Assembly (NCBI GenBank): GCA_046331625.1
Contig: JAXLQL010000014.1
Coordinates: 136,312 to 200,311 of the forward strand
Reading direction: 5' to 3'
DNA from: JAXLQL01 sp046331625
Lineage (GTDB): Bacteria; Acidobacteriota; Terriglobia; Bryobacterales; Bryobacteraceae
Length of the DNA: 64,000 nt
Below, piece after piece: positions 8,008 to 18,019 of the stretch. The position numbers and the translations under genes are program-made. Numbering within the stretch: position 1 is the first letter of the stretch; the number at the start of each line of letters is the position of its first letter. The notes under the pieces are model-generated. The model saw only the letters and a list, made by a program, of their open reading frames with translations. It did not search any database and was not told the DNA's origin.

Positions 8008-10229
8008 TGTTTGGTCTCCTTGACATTCGATCTGGCCTCCCGCGGTTTCGGCACTTCGCCGAATGTGTACGAGAGGCTGGTGTAACCCGTGTGTGCGCGG
8101 TAGAAAGGTTGATACCCGAAGTAGGCGAACTTCTGGTTGTAGAAGTAGAACTGCCAACCGAGGTTCCACTGCACCTTCGGTGAAATATGGAACGAGAGCC
8201 GTGCGAGCGGCGCCTGGTAGCTCATCGGGAACGTGCTCCAAGCGGCCGTGTAGGCGGCGGCGAGATTCGTGAGTCCGAGATTCTGGACGCCTCGCCCGTC
8301 GCCCGCGTCGCGCGTGAGCGCATATCCGGCGTAGAGGGTCGCGCGGCGAACCGTGGTCCGCGCAAGCAGCGACACCGTGTGCAGGTTGCTGACGTACCGA
8401 GAAACGTACCCGCGCGTGCTCACCGTGTTGATGGTGGTGGAGCCGGGCGGCACGAGTTCGGCCCAGAGATTCGCGAAGCTATCCCAGTGCGCTTTGCTGT
8501 AGTTGGCGTCGAGCCCCAAGCGGCGATTCACTTCGAACGATGCGTTCGCCGAAATGTCGCGGGAGTGCGAAGCGTAGTAGTCGAGTTGCGCTCCGGCGAT
8601 GAGTTGGCCTGTGGAAGGCGACACCACCGAGAGCGGCGCGTTGAGATTGTAGTTCTGGCGGTAGCTGACGCCGAGACGTGTGCGCTTCATTCGATAGTCG
8701 ATGCGCGCGCGCACGTTGTGGAAGTGCGCAGGACTCACTGGGGTGAGCGGTCCATTGTCGCGGCCGATGGTTCCGTCGAATTGCACCGAGAGCGGCTTCG
8801 CCGGCTTCAAGCGGAATCCGAACGTGGCCATGTTGAGGTGATTGCGCACCGAGTTGAGGTCGCGGTTGTTCGTTGTCCCTGTGCGGACCAGGTTGTTGTC
8901 GATGAATCGTGACGTGTAGCGATATTCCGAATGCAGCCCGAGCCAGCGATTCACCTTGTAGTTGAGGTCGAGCGCGGAGGAGACGCGGCCTGTGCCGATA
9001 TGGAAGGTCCAGAAGCGGTTGATGATCGCCGCGCCATTGCTCAACTGGCGGAACTCGTTTCCGGTACCGTCATAGCGGTTGCTGTGAACCGACGTGTTGG
9101 TGGTGATGGTCAGCTTCTCGGTGGGGAAAACGCTGAAGGAGAAATCCCCGGCCAGGAACGGTTGCCGCGCTCGGCCCGGCATGTACGTGACCGCGTTGAT
9201 GGGAACTCCGAAACCGGAGTTGGTGCCCGTGAGCAAGCGGCCATCTCCGGTGGGGATGTTGGTGGCGGCGGCCTGCGAAGCGCCCGACTGGCTTTCGACG
9301 TAGACCGTGCTGCTCTCACCCTTGCTGTATGTCATGTGCGCGCTCATCGCCCAGAACTTCTCGCTGCGCGTGAGATGTCCGAGCCACCCGCGGCGCTGTG
9401 TGTGCATGGCCTGGCTGCGCATGTACGAAGTGGCGGCCAGCGGATACGTGGCTTCGAGCGAAGGGTCAAACGGGCGCGCCAGCAGGAACCCGGCGGCGTA
9501 AGGTTGCCCTGGGATGAGGCTCGCGATCGGGGAGTCGTCTTTGTAGTACTCCCAGCGATGCGACACGCTGAAGCGGAATCCGAGGAAATCGATCTCGACG
9601 CCCGGCCGGTACTCGTTGAAGTCGCGGCGCACGGTACGAGCGAGTGGGAGCACGCTGCGCGCGAGTCCGCCAATATAGGACTCGTACGCCGTGAATTCGG
9701 GTCCGCCCTCTTGGTTGCGTGCGTAGCCGGCCGTGAACTTGATCCACTTGCGCGGCGTGTAGAAGAACTCGTGGTCCTGCAGCGTGCGTTGCGTGGCGCG
9801 GAAGTTGGCTCCGCCGCCGTTGAGTAGTGACGGGTTGTAGTAATCGTTGCGCCGCCACGTCATGTCGTAGCGGTACAGGTCCTTCTTTTCGAGCGTGGCG
9901 CCGGCGTATCCATATGGATCGTTGCCGAGGCCTGAGGTGCGGAGCGTGAACGAGTCAAAGTAGCGGCCCTCGCCGTTCTTGGCTTTGATGGCGAAGTCGG
10001 CGCCGAAGAGGCGCAGTCCGTTGCCATAGTTCTCGGAGCTGCGGAACAGGCTCTTCTCGCCACCCACGGTGGTGAAGCGATACCCCGTCTCGACGGAGTT
10101 GACGATGTTGTAGGGGCCCACGTCGACGCCGGCTTCCGTGCCCGTGCGATCGGGCGAAGGCGTCAGCACCGGTTGCGCGAAGGTCGCGGACAGCGCGAGG
10201 AAGAGGATGAGGATCAATCGCGAATGCAT
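8004..10229 (-). CDS. MtrB/PioB-like outer-membrane beta-barrel
   Basis: A 741-residue exported protein (signal peptide MHSRLILILFLALSATFAQ) composed almost entirely of alternating beta-strand segments rich in Tyr, Arg, Asn and Gly, as in MtrB/PioB decahaem-associated porins. These barrels sheath an MtrA/DmsE-type multihaem cytochrome and let electrons cross the outer membrane. No N-terminal CXXC is present, unlike some MtrB proteins. The start was placed at 10229 because it gives the signal peptide and lies 20 bases after the decahaem cytochrome stop; the frame stays open upstream. The gene overlaps the CuA gene by 4 bases. Confidence 0.8.
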   Translation of the reverse strand: MHSRLILILFLALSATFAQPVLTPSPDRTGTEAGVDVGPYNIVNSVETGYRFTTVGGEKSLFRSSENYGNGLRLFGADFAIKAKNGEGRYFDSFTLRTSGLGNDPYGYAGATLEKKDLYRYDMTWRRNDYYNPSLLNGGGANFRATQRTLQDHEFFYTPRKWIKFTAGYARNQEGGPEFTAYESYIGGLARSVLPLARTVRRDFNEYRPGVEIDFLGFRFSVSHRWEYYKDDSPIASLIPGQPYAAGFLLARPFDPSLEATYPLAATSYMRSQAMHTQRRGWLGHLTRSEKFWAMSAHMTYSKGESSTVYVESQSGASQAAATNIPTGDGRLLTGTNSGFGVPINAVTYMPGRARQPFLAGDFSFSVFPTEKLTITTNTSVHSNRYDGTGNEFRQLSNGAAIINRFWTFHIGTGRVSSALDLNYKVNRWLGLHSEYRYTSRFIDNNLVRTGTTNNRDLNSVRNHLNMATFGFRLKPAKPLSVQFDGTIGRDNGPLTPVSPAHFHNVRARIDYRMKRTRLGVSYRQNYNLNAPLSVVSPSTGQLIAGAQLDYYASHSRDISANASFEVNRRLGLDANYSKAHWDSFANLWAELVPPGSTTINTVSTRGYVSRYVSNLHTVSLLARTTVRRATLYAGYALTRDAGDGRGVQNLGLTNLAAAYTAAWSTFPMSYQAPLARLSFHISPKVQWNLGWQFYFYNQKFAYFGYQPFYRAHTGYTSLSYTFGEVPKPREARSNVKETKQ

Positions 10230-10249
10230 GGTCAATGTCTCCGATAGCG

Positions 10250-11233
10250 TTATCGCAGGAACCGATAGTGGACGTTCGACCCGTGTATCGCCACGTGGCA
10301 ACCCGTGCAGCGCTGATAGCGCGGATCCACCATGCTGTGCGTGGCATGGTCGGGATAGGTGATGCCGCGGTTGGTGCGCGCTCCGAAGTCGCCCGATCCG
10401 GTGTGGCACTCGAGGCAAAGCATCGTAGTGGTGGGGCGCGTGATGAGCTTGGCCGTGGTGGAGCCGTGCGGCTTGTGGCAACTGATGCAGCCGTCGATTT
10501 CGCCCGCCTGATGCGCGAACAGAAACGGACCGCGTTTGTCTACGTGGCACTTCATGCAGGGCTGTTCGTTCGAGTGCGCCTGCTTCAACATCTTCGAGGT
10601 CTGACCCATGCCGAACGTGGGCGTGTTGCCGCCGTGTGGATTGTGGCAGTCGCTGCACGTCATCAGTCCCTCGTTCACGCGATGCTTGAACGGGAGGCTG
10701 AATTGCGCGCGCACGTCGGCGTGGCATTGGTAGCAGAGCTCGCGCTCGGTTTTGGCGAGCAGGTTCCGCTGCGTTTGCGACTTGTGAATCGAGTGGCACG
10801 CTGTGCACGCTACGTCATGTTGCGTGTGCTCGGAGCGGCGAATGTTGGCGCGTTGGAACTCCTTGCCGTGGCAGGCGAGGCAACTGGAGATGATCTCCTG
10901 CGGCTTCATGAGGCTGAAGGGCTTGACGACGGTGTCGATGTCGCCGCCCGCGTCGACGTGCGCTTTGCCTGGTCCGTGGCATGACTCGCAACCGCTCTTG
11001 CCGCTGGTGTCGGCCGCGGTTTTGGCGTTGAAGTGAGGATTCTTGGGGAAGTTGTCCCAGATGGCGTCATGCTTGTGGCAGTTGCGGCAGCCAGTAGTGC
11101 CGGTGTATCCGGACTTGGCCGCTTCGGCGCGCATCTGCGCCGAGGTCATCGGTTGCGGCGTGGCGGGCGCTGGATTTTGCGCCTGAAGCGCGAGCGCGCA
11201 CACTGCGGCCAGCAGAATTCCTGGAGCGCTCAT
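10250..11233 (-). CDS. DmsE/MtrA-family decahaem c-type cytochrome
   Basis: A 327-residue exported cytochrome with exactly ten CxxCH haem sites: CRNCH, CESCH, CLACH, CTACH, CYQCH, CSDCH, CMKCH, CISCH, CLECH and CTGCH. Size and count match the MtrA/DmsE/PioA family that forms a molecular wire inside an MtrB barrel. The signal peptide ends near ALQAQ. It is the first gene of a minus-strand operon with the porin, the CuA protein and the haem-binding protein. AAAGGACG precedes the ATG at a good distance. No terminal reductase or extracellular MtrC-like cytochrome is found in the window, so the direction of electron flow is unknown. Confidence 0.92.
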   Translation of the reverse strand: MSAPGILLAAVCALALQAQNPAPATPQPMTSAQMRAEAAKSGYTGTTGCRNCHKHDAIWDNFPKNPHFNAKTAADTSGKSGCESCHGPGKAHVDAGGDIDTVVKPFSLMKPQEIISSCLACHGKEFQRANIRRSEHTQHDVACTACHSIHKSQTQRNLLAKTERELCYQCHADVRAQFSLPFKHRVNEGLMTCSDCHNPHGGNTPTFGMGQTSKMLKQAHSNEQPCMKCHVDKRGPFLFAHQAGEIDGCISCHKPHGSTTAKLITRPTTTMLCLECHTGSGDFGARTNRGITYPDHATHSMVDPRYQRCTGCHVAIHGSNVHYRFLR

Positions 11234-11349
11234 GATCGTCCTTTCGTGAGTTCGAGACCGTCACCCCGGTCTTGTGGGTTAGGACAGTTTCGGGGAGGGT
11301 GCGGAACAGAAAAGGAAGGGGATTTGACGAGTGTTAACGGAGGGCGAAG

Positions 11350-11568
11350 TTACTCAAGGTCGGGGAGGATGATGCGCTCGTAGAGTCCGGCTTCGTCGAC
11401 GGTGTGGCCGATGCGGCGGAGTGCTTCGAGGCGGTCCGTGGAGCGCTGCTCTTCGTCGAGGAACCGGCGGACGGCGTGTTCGATGAGCGCGCTTTCGCTG
11501 GGGAAGCGGCCGGTTGCGAGGTGGTGTTGGAGTTTGGCGATCAGGTCCGGTGGGAGGTGGATTTCCAT
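11350..11568 (-). CDS. Ribbon-helix-helix (CopG/ParD-like) antitoxin
   Basis: A 72-residue protein beginning MEIHLPPDLIAKLQHHLATG and continuing FPSESALIEHAVRRFLDEEQ, the strand-helix-helix pattern of ParD/CC2985-type antitoxins and other CopG-like repressors. Such proteins bind operator DNA as dimers and neutralise a ParE/RelE-type toxin through their C-terminus. No toxin gene follows: only about 115 bases separate it from the decahaem operon. The only close neighbour is the MbcA-like gene 13 bases upstream on the same strand. Confidence 0.75.
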   Translation of the reverse strand: MEIHLPPDLIAKLQHHLATGRFPSESALIEHAVRRFLDEEQRSTDRLEALRRIGHTVDEAGLYERIILPDLE

Positions 11569-11581
11569 GGAGTGTGTTTGG

Positions 11582-11803
11582 TTACGAGGGGATGTTGTGC
11601 TCGATCCGGGTCAGAATCTGTTCGATGCGTTCGATGCCAGCGGGGTCGCGGAGGAGGTCCGCGGGCGCGCGTCCATCGAGTAGCGCAAGCGGGGTCGCGA
11701 GCCAATGGGCGGCTTTGTCCTCGTCGCCGAACACGTCAACTGCGTGAGTGATCACGGGAGCTACGTCAACGGGCTGCGGCTCGGACTCTGGAGCGTGATT
11801 CAG
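11582..11803 (-). CDS. MbcA/ParS-like (DUF2384) antitoxin, probable CTG start
   Basis: A 73-residue frame containing the toxin-binding domain of Xre/MbcA/ParS antitoxins: a VFGDEDKAAHWLATPLALL stretch and then GRAPADLL before a final amphipathic helix. The only start supported by a ribosome site is a CTG at 11801-11803, six bases after AGGGGGAG; an in-frame TGA lies just upstream and no ATG or TTG is available, though an internal GTG is possible. These antitoxins normally pair with RES-domain toxins, and none is present. The N-terminal DNA-binding helix-turn-helix of full-length members is also missing. It is probably co-transcribed with the RHH gene. Confidence 0.65.
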   Translation of the reverse strand: MNHAPESEPQPVDVAPVITHAVDVFGDEDKAAHWLATPLALLDGRAPADLLRDPAGIERIEQILTRIEHNIPS

Positions 11804-11859
11804 TGTGGTCTCCCCCTTTCTGTTTCAATGTAACGGACAACCCGAGACGTTTGCAAAAA

Positions 11860-11975
11860 ATGCGAAACCGGCGGACCCCGTGGCTTCACAAAGGAGACCC
11901 TCGGCAGCAGGAAGATCGAGTTGCCGCCGGGGAACGTGTACATATCGTACATATCCACTTGCGGCTTGATGCGGC
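11860..11975 (-). pseudogene. Decayed fragment of an ahcY 3' region
   Basis: Read on the minus strand this stretch encodes IKPQVDMY, a repeated DMY, then TFPGGNSIFLL, matching the segment of S-adenosylhomocysteine hydrolase just after the NAD-binding domain. The same DNA segment occurs in the larger ahcY at about 16790-16890 in the same orientation. After IFLL the similarity fades but can still be traced at DNA level (GAGGG, then GCCACGGG). It cannot be functional. It lies immediately before the nuclease-STAND gene, whose other end abuts the ahcY 3' end. Confidence 0.7.
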
Positions 11976-12030
11976 GACATGCATGGGGCGCAAGACTGGC
12001 GAACATCTATTTCATCTACTATTGAGGAGA

Positions 12031-15000
12031 ATGGCCGCGAAAAAGAGAAGCGGCCCAATCGACGCATTGGGCGCGTTTCTCGATGGGTTGAAACACACCG
12101 GAGCCGGAGGCTTCGAAGGACTGGTCGCGAAGTTGCTCGAGGCACAAACTGGGCAGCAGTTCGTCCTGTCCGCTTCAGGGGCCCAGTTTGGTCATGATTC
12201 GAAGACGACTCCAGGCGCCAGCAATTCCATCGCCATTGAGTGCAAGCACTATCGGAGTCTCCAACAGCCGAAGGAACGTGATCTGCTCGGCGGCTTCGAT
12301 CAACTCGCCACCTTGCCCGACCTTTGGGTCGTTGTGGCTTCGTGTCCGTTGAAGAGCCAGATTCGCGATGCTGTTCGTGAGCATGCAGGCTCGAGAGGCG
12401 TCGAAGTTCTGTTTCTTGACCTGCCGAATGACGGCACGATCGGCCCGTTGAGCATTCTTGCAGCGGCCCACTTTCAGACGGTCATCGACTGGGCGGAATT
12501 CCATCAACAGACTCTGGATCAATCGACTCTTAGAACATGGGCAGAAGAAATCGAGAAGAAAGCTGCTTATTCGTCCGAACTCGACAGGGTTGATGCCTTG
12601 CTGAAGGCGACTTCGTTAGGTTACGACGAAGCGAGGCGACGTGCGAAGGATGCGGTGCTCAGGGCTCTCCGAGACGAAGGCAACTCCACGAGTTCCTTCT
12701 CCCAGGACCTTGCGGTTCGCGCGTCGGCAGTCAATGTCGTCACCCGCACCGAGATTAAGCGGCGGTTGAGTGATTGGTGGGATGGATCGGAGGCTGGAAA
12801 GCGTGCGGTCCTCTTGGGTGAGGAGGGAATGGGCAAGTCGTGGGTCCTCATGGATTGGATCGCCGATGGTCTGGAGAGCGGCCGGCTTCCGCTTGTCTTG
12901 CCGTTCGCGGCGGAAGCAGGGGGTCTGCCGCTGACGGTTGGAGATCTCATCCCGAAGTTGCTTCATAAATGGACGGGAATCAGGGAAGAAACCTTCTGGC
13001 AGAAGCGTTGGGAGCGCTGGCTTCAATCCGACGTACGCGTACTGATCGTAGCTGACGGCCTTCGCGACCTTCACGGCACACCCTGGGCGCAGTTCTTTCG
13101 GACGATGGAGGATGAGCGGTGGAGAACGCGCGTCAGTGCGCTGTGTACGGACCGCCCGGCCCATTGGAAAGGTCGATGTCAGGGGTTGAGGGGTTTCGCC
13201 GAAATCGAGGTTGGCGGATACAACGAGGAAGAGCTTCAGATCGCACTATCGCATGGCGGTATCGACATCGCCGCTATTCGTGTCGGAGAGATGCGGGATC
13301 TGGTAGAGGCGCCCATCTATTGCGGCCTTGCATGCAAGCACTTTCACGATCTGATTGAGGCGGGTGATTTCACTCCGGAGAGGTTGATCTGGCTGCATAT
13401 GCGGGGTTGCCAGGAGCGCAAGCTCGGCACAGCTTTCAGCGACAAACAACTCGCGGGTGCAATCGCCAACCTGGCTCAGGTTGCGAAGAGCGATATTGAC
13501 TATGGAACTGTCAGTGGTGTCGCAAATGCTTTGGACAGCGGGGGACGGTTGCTTCAGGAGATCATCGACGGCGGCATTCTTGTTCCCGAGCCGGGCCTCC
13601 TTCCGAAGTTCACTCTGAGCAACCGCCATCTCCCTCTCGGACTAGGTCTGTTGATCGCGGACGATCTCCGCCGCAAAACCGAAGCCGAACTACAAAACGA
13701 GATCGCGGGTTGGTTCGAGCCGCACAACGGCACAGACCTCAAGGTCAAGATCTGCCGTCACGCTCTGTTCCTGCTGTTCTTCGAGTACCCTCCGTCTCCG
13801 GCTCGCAAAGCTCTCCTCGAGTTTCTCTTCTCGATCCACAATTGGGCTGCTGAGCCACTTGCCGATCTGAAGCCGTATGTCAAGAGAGATCCCGGCGCGT
13901 TCATCGACTCGGCAGAGGAACTCTTCACATCCCGACAGGCATCCGCCTCTGCGCGTGAATTTGTGATCTCGGCAATTGCGCAACATCGAGATGACGAAAG
14001 AGTGCTTCCTCTTCTGGTCGCGGCTGTTCCGAGGTGGCTCAGCTACTGCGATATCGGGGGCCTAGTAAACCGCTGTCCGGAGCATGAGTTGTCCGTGCGT
14101 TGCAAATCCGAGTCCGAACGGCTCGGCACTACGATCCAGCCCGGGATCAACGTGATCTTCGGAGTTCAGTTGGAGGTTGGGAATGACGGTCAACGCGGAT
14201 GGCTCGCCAGCGCTGCCGTTCGAGTGATTTCCGCTGGATCCGCGCTTCCGTTCGTGGATGGGATCGCAGGATGGGCACTCGCGGCTGGTGCTACCGATCA
14301 CGTAAGTTGTTCCACAGCAATCCCGTGGATCCTCCGTCTGGAACTGGATGATCAAGTTCATGATCGACTCCTGACAGTCGCTCAGCAGTACATCGATTCG
14401 AATACCTTGCTCGGGCTCAATGCGGCCCACTACTTGCTGGACACGATCGACAACGAAACGTCGCGGGCCCTCGTGGCACAGCATCCGCTTCAGCCTCCGT
14501 ACTGCCATTACCATTCCGGTTCGCAGTTCACGTTCCCCAGGCTCGGAAGTGCGGAGTTCGGCCATGACTGCCAATTCTTGTTCGCCGAGGAAAATCTGTC
14601 GACCGACGATGTGCTCACGCAGGTCGACTGGGGCGCTTTTGACCCGTCCATTCAGGTGCCGCAGTCCTTTGTGACAAAACTCGAAAATGCTCTTAGTGCC
14701 ATCACTGATCCCGTCAATGATCAGCATGCTTTTCGAAAGCTCGTGCCGTGCCTGGGCGCGCACGCTCCCAAGGCCATTGGCGATCTTGTGCGGCATGTTG
14801 CAGCTGGGCTCCGGCGTGGCCCAACGGCCACTCGCGCTACCGCTTGGTTGTTCCAGTTCTATCCGATGCTGGGTGATAGCGACGTGAAGTCGCTCGTGTC
14901 GATCATAGGTAGTAGCAGCACCGATTCGGAAGCTGCGGGAAGGGGAATTGTTTCGTGGCGGGGGGAGATCTTCAAAGTCATCGCTCCGCGCCTGTCAGCG

Positions 15001-16518
15001 ACCGAGCGGTACAGCCTGTGGCGGAGCCTACAGCCCGCCGCTCACTTGATGAAGGCGTGCGTCGAACCGGTTCCTGATGGCTGGCGTGAGTTGCTCGAGT
15101 TCGCTCTGTCCGCCGCCCAATCCAGCACCTACATGAGACGGCAGGCCCTTCGCATCGTAGCCCGCTCGTCTCCGCAGTTGACCAGCCATGATCGGGAACG
15201 CCTCGCTAAGCTGATCGAAGACGCGCAGGAATTCGCGCCCGACGTAGCGTTCCTGTCGTTGGAGGCTAACGACGAGAAACTCTGGAGACTCTGTCATCTG
15301 GACGAAGGCGATTTCAAGGACGTGTGCTCACACGAGGATCCACGATCAGAGGAGGCGCGCGCCTTCATTCACTTTTCCGGCAATCTCGATTTCGCGACTG
15401 TGGCGAAGCGGCTCCATCCAGCCGTGGTTCCATTCCTCCTGCAGTATCGCGGCAGCAAGCCTGATGAAATGGCGGCCTATGGCAAGCAACTGCGCAACCT
15501 TTGGGAGCAGTGCCTCGGTACCACTATGACCATCACGAAGCCCTCGCCGGAAGATGCCGCAGAAGGATGCGCTACGCCAGGATGGCTTCCGATTCCGAAA
15601 CAAACCTCCGACAAGTTCGTCGAGCAGGAAACCGACCTGTTCGAACGTTGGCTTGACTCTCCTGTGCCCAAGGGACAAGAAGCCGAGGCGGGCCGGTTGT
15701 GGATGCCCTTCCTCTACAGCCTTCTCGCGAAGCGACCTGACCTCGGGTGGAGTGCCTGGGGCCTCGTGTGCAACAGCTACGGGAGCCGTGAGAACCCACT
15801 CCCGCTCCACCCGGCGGATGTCGCCTTCGTCGCGGGGAACCATCCTACGACCGAAAGCAAAAGACAGCGACTCATCGATGGCGCCGTCACCGACGAAGCC
15901 CTCGCAAGGATTGCAGAAGCCGCTATGCAGCACCGGGCGGCCGATTGGCTTCGCAAGCAGATCGACGACATGCTCGCGTCTCCCGTTCCCATTCAGGTCG
16001 CGAAAGGCCTGACTCTTATGAGCTACGGCGACGCTACTCCAGAATCGATGGAGGCGGCCATTGGCTCAGCCAATACTGCGGGAACATGGGTTGGAGGCCT
16101 CGGGCGGCTCACGTTCTTCCGCCGGAATGTCAAACTGAACTCGCTTGCGCAGCATTGGTACAGGCGCTTTCTGATTGCGGAGGATGCGGATACCTGGTGC
16201 GGTGCCTGGCACGCAATGCTTGCTTGCGTTGATACGAGGTTTCATCACTGGCGCTCCGAAATCGAATCGGCTGTAGCCGGCACTGCTGAAGGCCTTGGGC
16301 TCAAGCTTAGATACGTTCAGTTGATGGAGGGAGAACTCACAGAGAGGCTCAAAGCGTCTCACCAAGAGAGGGAATCGACACTCATTGGGATAGAAACTAC
16401 GCCCACGATCAAACCCTGGATAGGATATGACCGCGAAGACGATTTCGATGACGCTGTTGCAGTCGGCACAGACGCGCCTCAACCACTACTGGCCGGACCC
16501 CCTCGCGGGGCCGAGTAG
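12031..16518 (+). CDS. PD-(D/E)xK nuclease-STAND NTPase, candidate defence protein
   Basis: A 1,495-residue protein in three parts. Residues about 25-130 form a restriction-endonuclease-like domain with D56 and the E70-x-K72 pair in IAIECKHY, preceded by a helix with FEGLVAKLL. Residues about 230-420 form a P-loop NTPase with Walker A GEEGMGKS (263-270) and Walker B VLIVADGL (337-344). The remaining 1,000 residues are helical-repeat-like with no signal peptide or membrane segment. This order (nuclease, STAND NTPase, repeat sensor) is that of Avs-type antiphage proteins, but I cannot place it in a named Avs family. The ATG at 12031 starts directly before the nuclease domain and follows TTGAGGAG; the frame is open further upstream through the ahcY fragment. 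The GC content appears lower than in neighbouring genes, suggesting transfer. Confidence 0.8.
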   Translation: MAAKKRSGPIDALGAFLDGLKHTGAGGFEGLVAKLLEAQTGQQFVLSASGAQFGHDSKTTPGASNSIAIECKHYRSLQQPKERDLLGGFDQLATLPDLWVVVASCPLKSQIRDAVREHAGSRGVEVLFLDLPNDGTIGPLSILAAAHFQTVIDWAEFHQQTLDQSTLRTWAEEIEKKAAYSSELDRVDALLKATSLGYDEARRRAKDAVLRALRDEGNSTSSFSQDLAVRASAVNVVTRTEIKRRLSDWWDGSEAGKRAVLLGEEGMGKSWVLMDWIADGLESGRLPLVLPFAAEAGGLPLTVGDLIPKLLHKWTGIREETFWQKRWERWLQSDVRVLIVADGLRDLHGTPWAQFFRTMEDERWRTRVSALCTDRPAHWKGRCQGLRGFAEIEVGGYNEEELQIALSHGGIDIAAIRVGEMRDLVEAPIYCGLACKHFHDLIEAGDFTPERLIWLHMRGCQERKLGTAFSDKQLAGAIANLAQVAKSDIDYGTVSGVANALDSGGRLLQEIIDGGILVPEPGLLPKFTLSNRHLPLGLGLLIADDLRRKTEAELQNEIAGWFEPHNGTDLKVKICRHALFLLFFEYPPSPARKALLEFLFSIHNWAAEPLADLKPYVKRDPGAFIDSAEELFTSRQASASAREFVISAIAQHRDDERVLPLLVAAVPRWLSYCDIGGLVNRCPEHELSVRCKSESERLGTTIQPGINVIFGVQLEVGNDGQRGWLASAAVRVISAGSALPFVDGIAGWALAAGATDHVSCSTAIPWILRLELDDQVHDRLLTVAQQYIDSNTLLGLNAAHYLLDTIDNETSRALVAQHPLQPPYCHYHSGSQFTFPRLGSAEFGHDCQFLFAEENLSTDDVLTQVDWGAFDPSIQVPQSFVTKLENALSAITDPVNDQHAFRKLVPCLGAHAPKAIGDLVRHVAAGLRRGPTATRATAWLFQFYPMLGDSDVKSLVSIIGSSSTDSEAAGRGIVSWRGEIFKVIAPRLSATERYSLWRSLQPAAHLMKACVEPVPDGWRELLEFALSAAQSSTYMRRQALRIVARSSPQLTSHDRERLAKLIEDAQEFAPDVAFLSLEANDEKLWRLCHLDEGDFKDVCSHEDPRSEEARAFIHFSGNLDFATVAKRLHPAVVPFLLQYRGSKPDEMAAYGKQLRNLWEQCLGTTMTITKPSPEDAAEGCATPGWLPIPKQTSDKFVEQETDLFERWLDSPVPKGQEAEAGRLWMPFLYSLLAKRPDLGWSAWGLVCNSYGSRENPLPLHPADVAFVAGNHPTTESKRQRLIDGAVTDEALARIAEAAMQHRAADWLRKQIDDMLASPVPIQVAKGLTLMSYGDATPESMEAAIGSANTAGTWVGGLGRLTFFRRNVKLNSLAQHWYRRFLIAEDADTWCGAWHAMLACVDTRFHHWRSEIESAVAGTAEGLGLKLRYVQLMEGELTERLKASHQERESTLIGIETTPTIKPWIGYDREDDFDDAVAVGTDAPQPLLAGPPRGAE

Positions 16519-16541
16519 GTCTCTGAAACGCAATCTCCTCG

Positions 16542-17956
<1,415 letters not shown>

Positions 17957-17977
17957 GCGAGGAGAATCCTTTCTTTC

Positions 17978-18003
17978 ATCAACGAATGCTGATATGTTGA
18001 TAT
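17978..18003. promoter_or_regulatory. Putative operator between ahcY and the ArsR-type regulator
   Basis: The 63-base divergent spacer contains an inverted repeat ATCAAC-N12-GTTGAT (17978-18001) and an overlapping direct repeat TGATAT-GT-TGATAT (17990-18003). ArsR-family dimers bind such short AT-rich palindromes, and the site overlaps the likely promoters of both genes. Binding is inferred, not shown. Confidence 0.45.
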
Positions 18004-18019
18004 TAGCTCATCGAGCGCT

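Noticed and set aside
12031..16518. Start of the STAND gene at 11803 giving 1,571 residues
   Set aside because: The extra 76 codons run through the ahcY fragment and the leader; a ribosome site and the nuclease domain fit the ATG at 12031.
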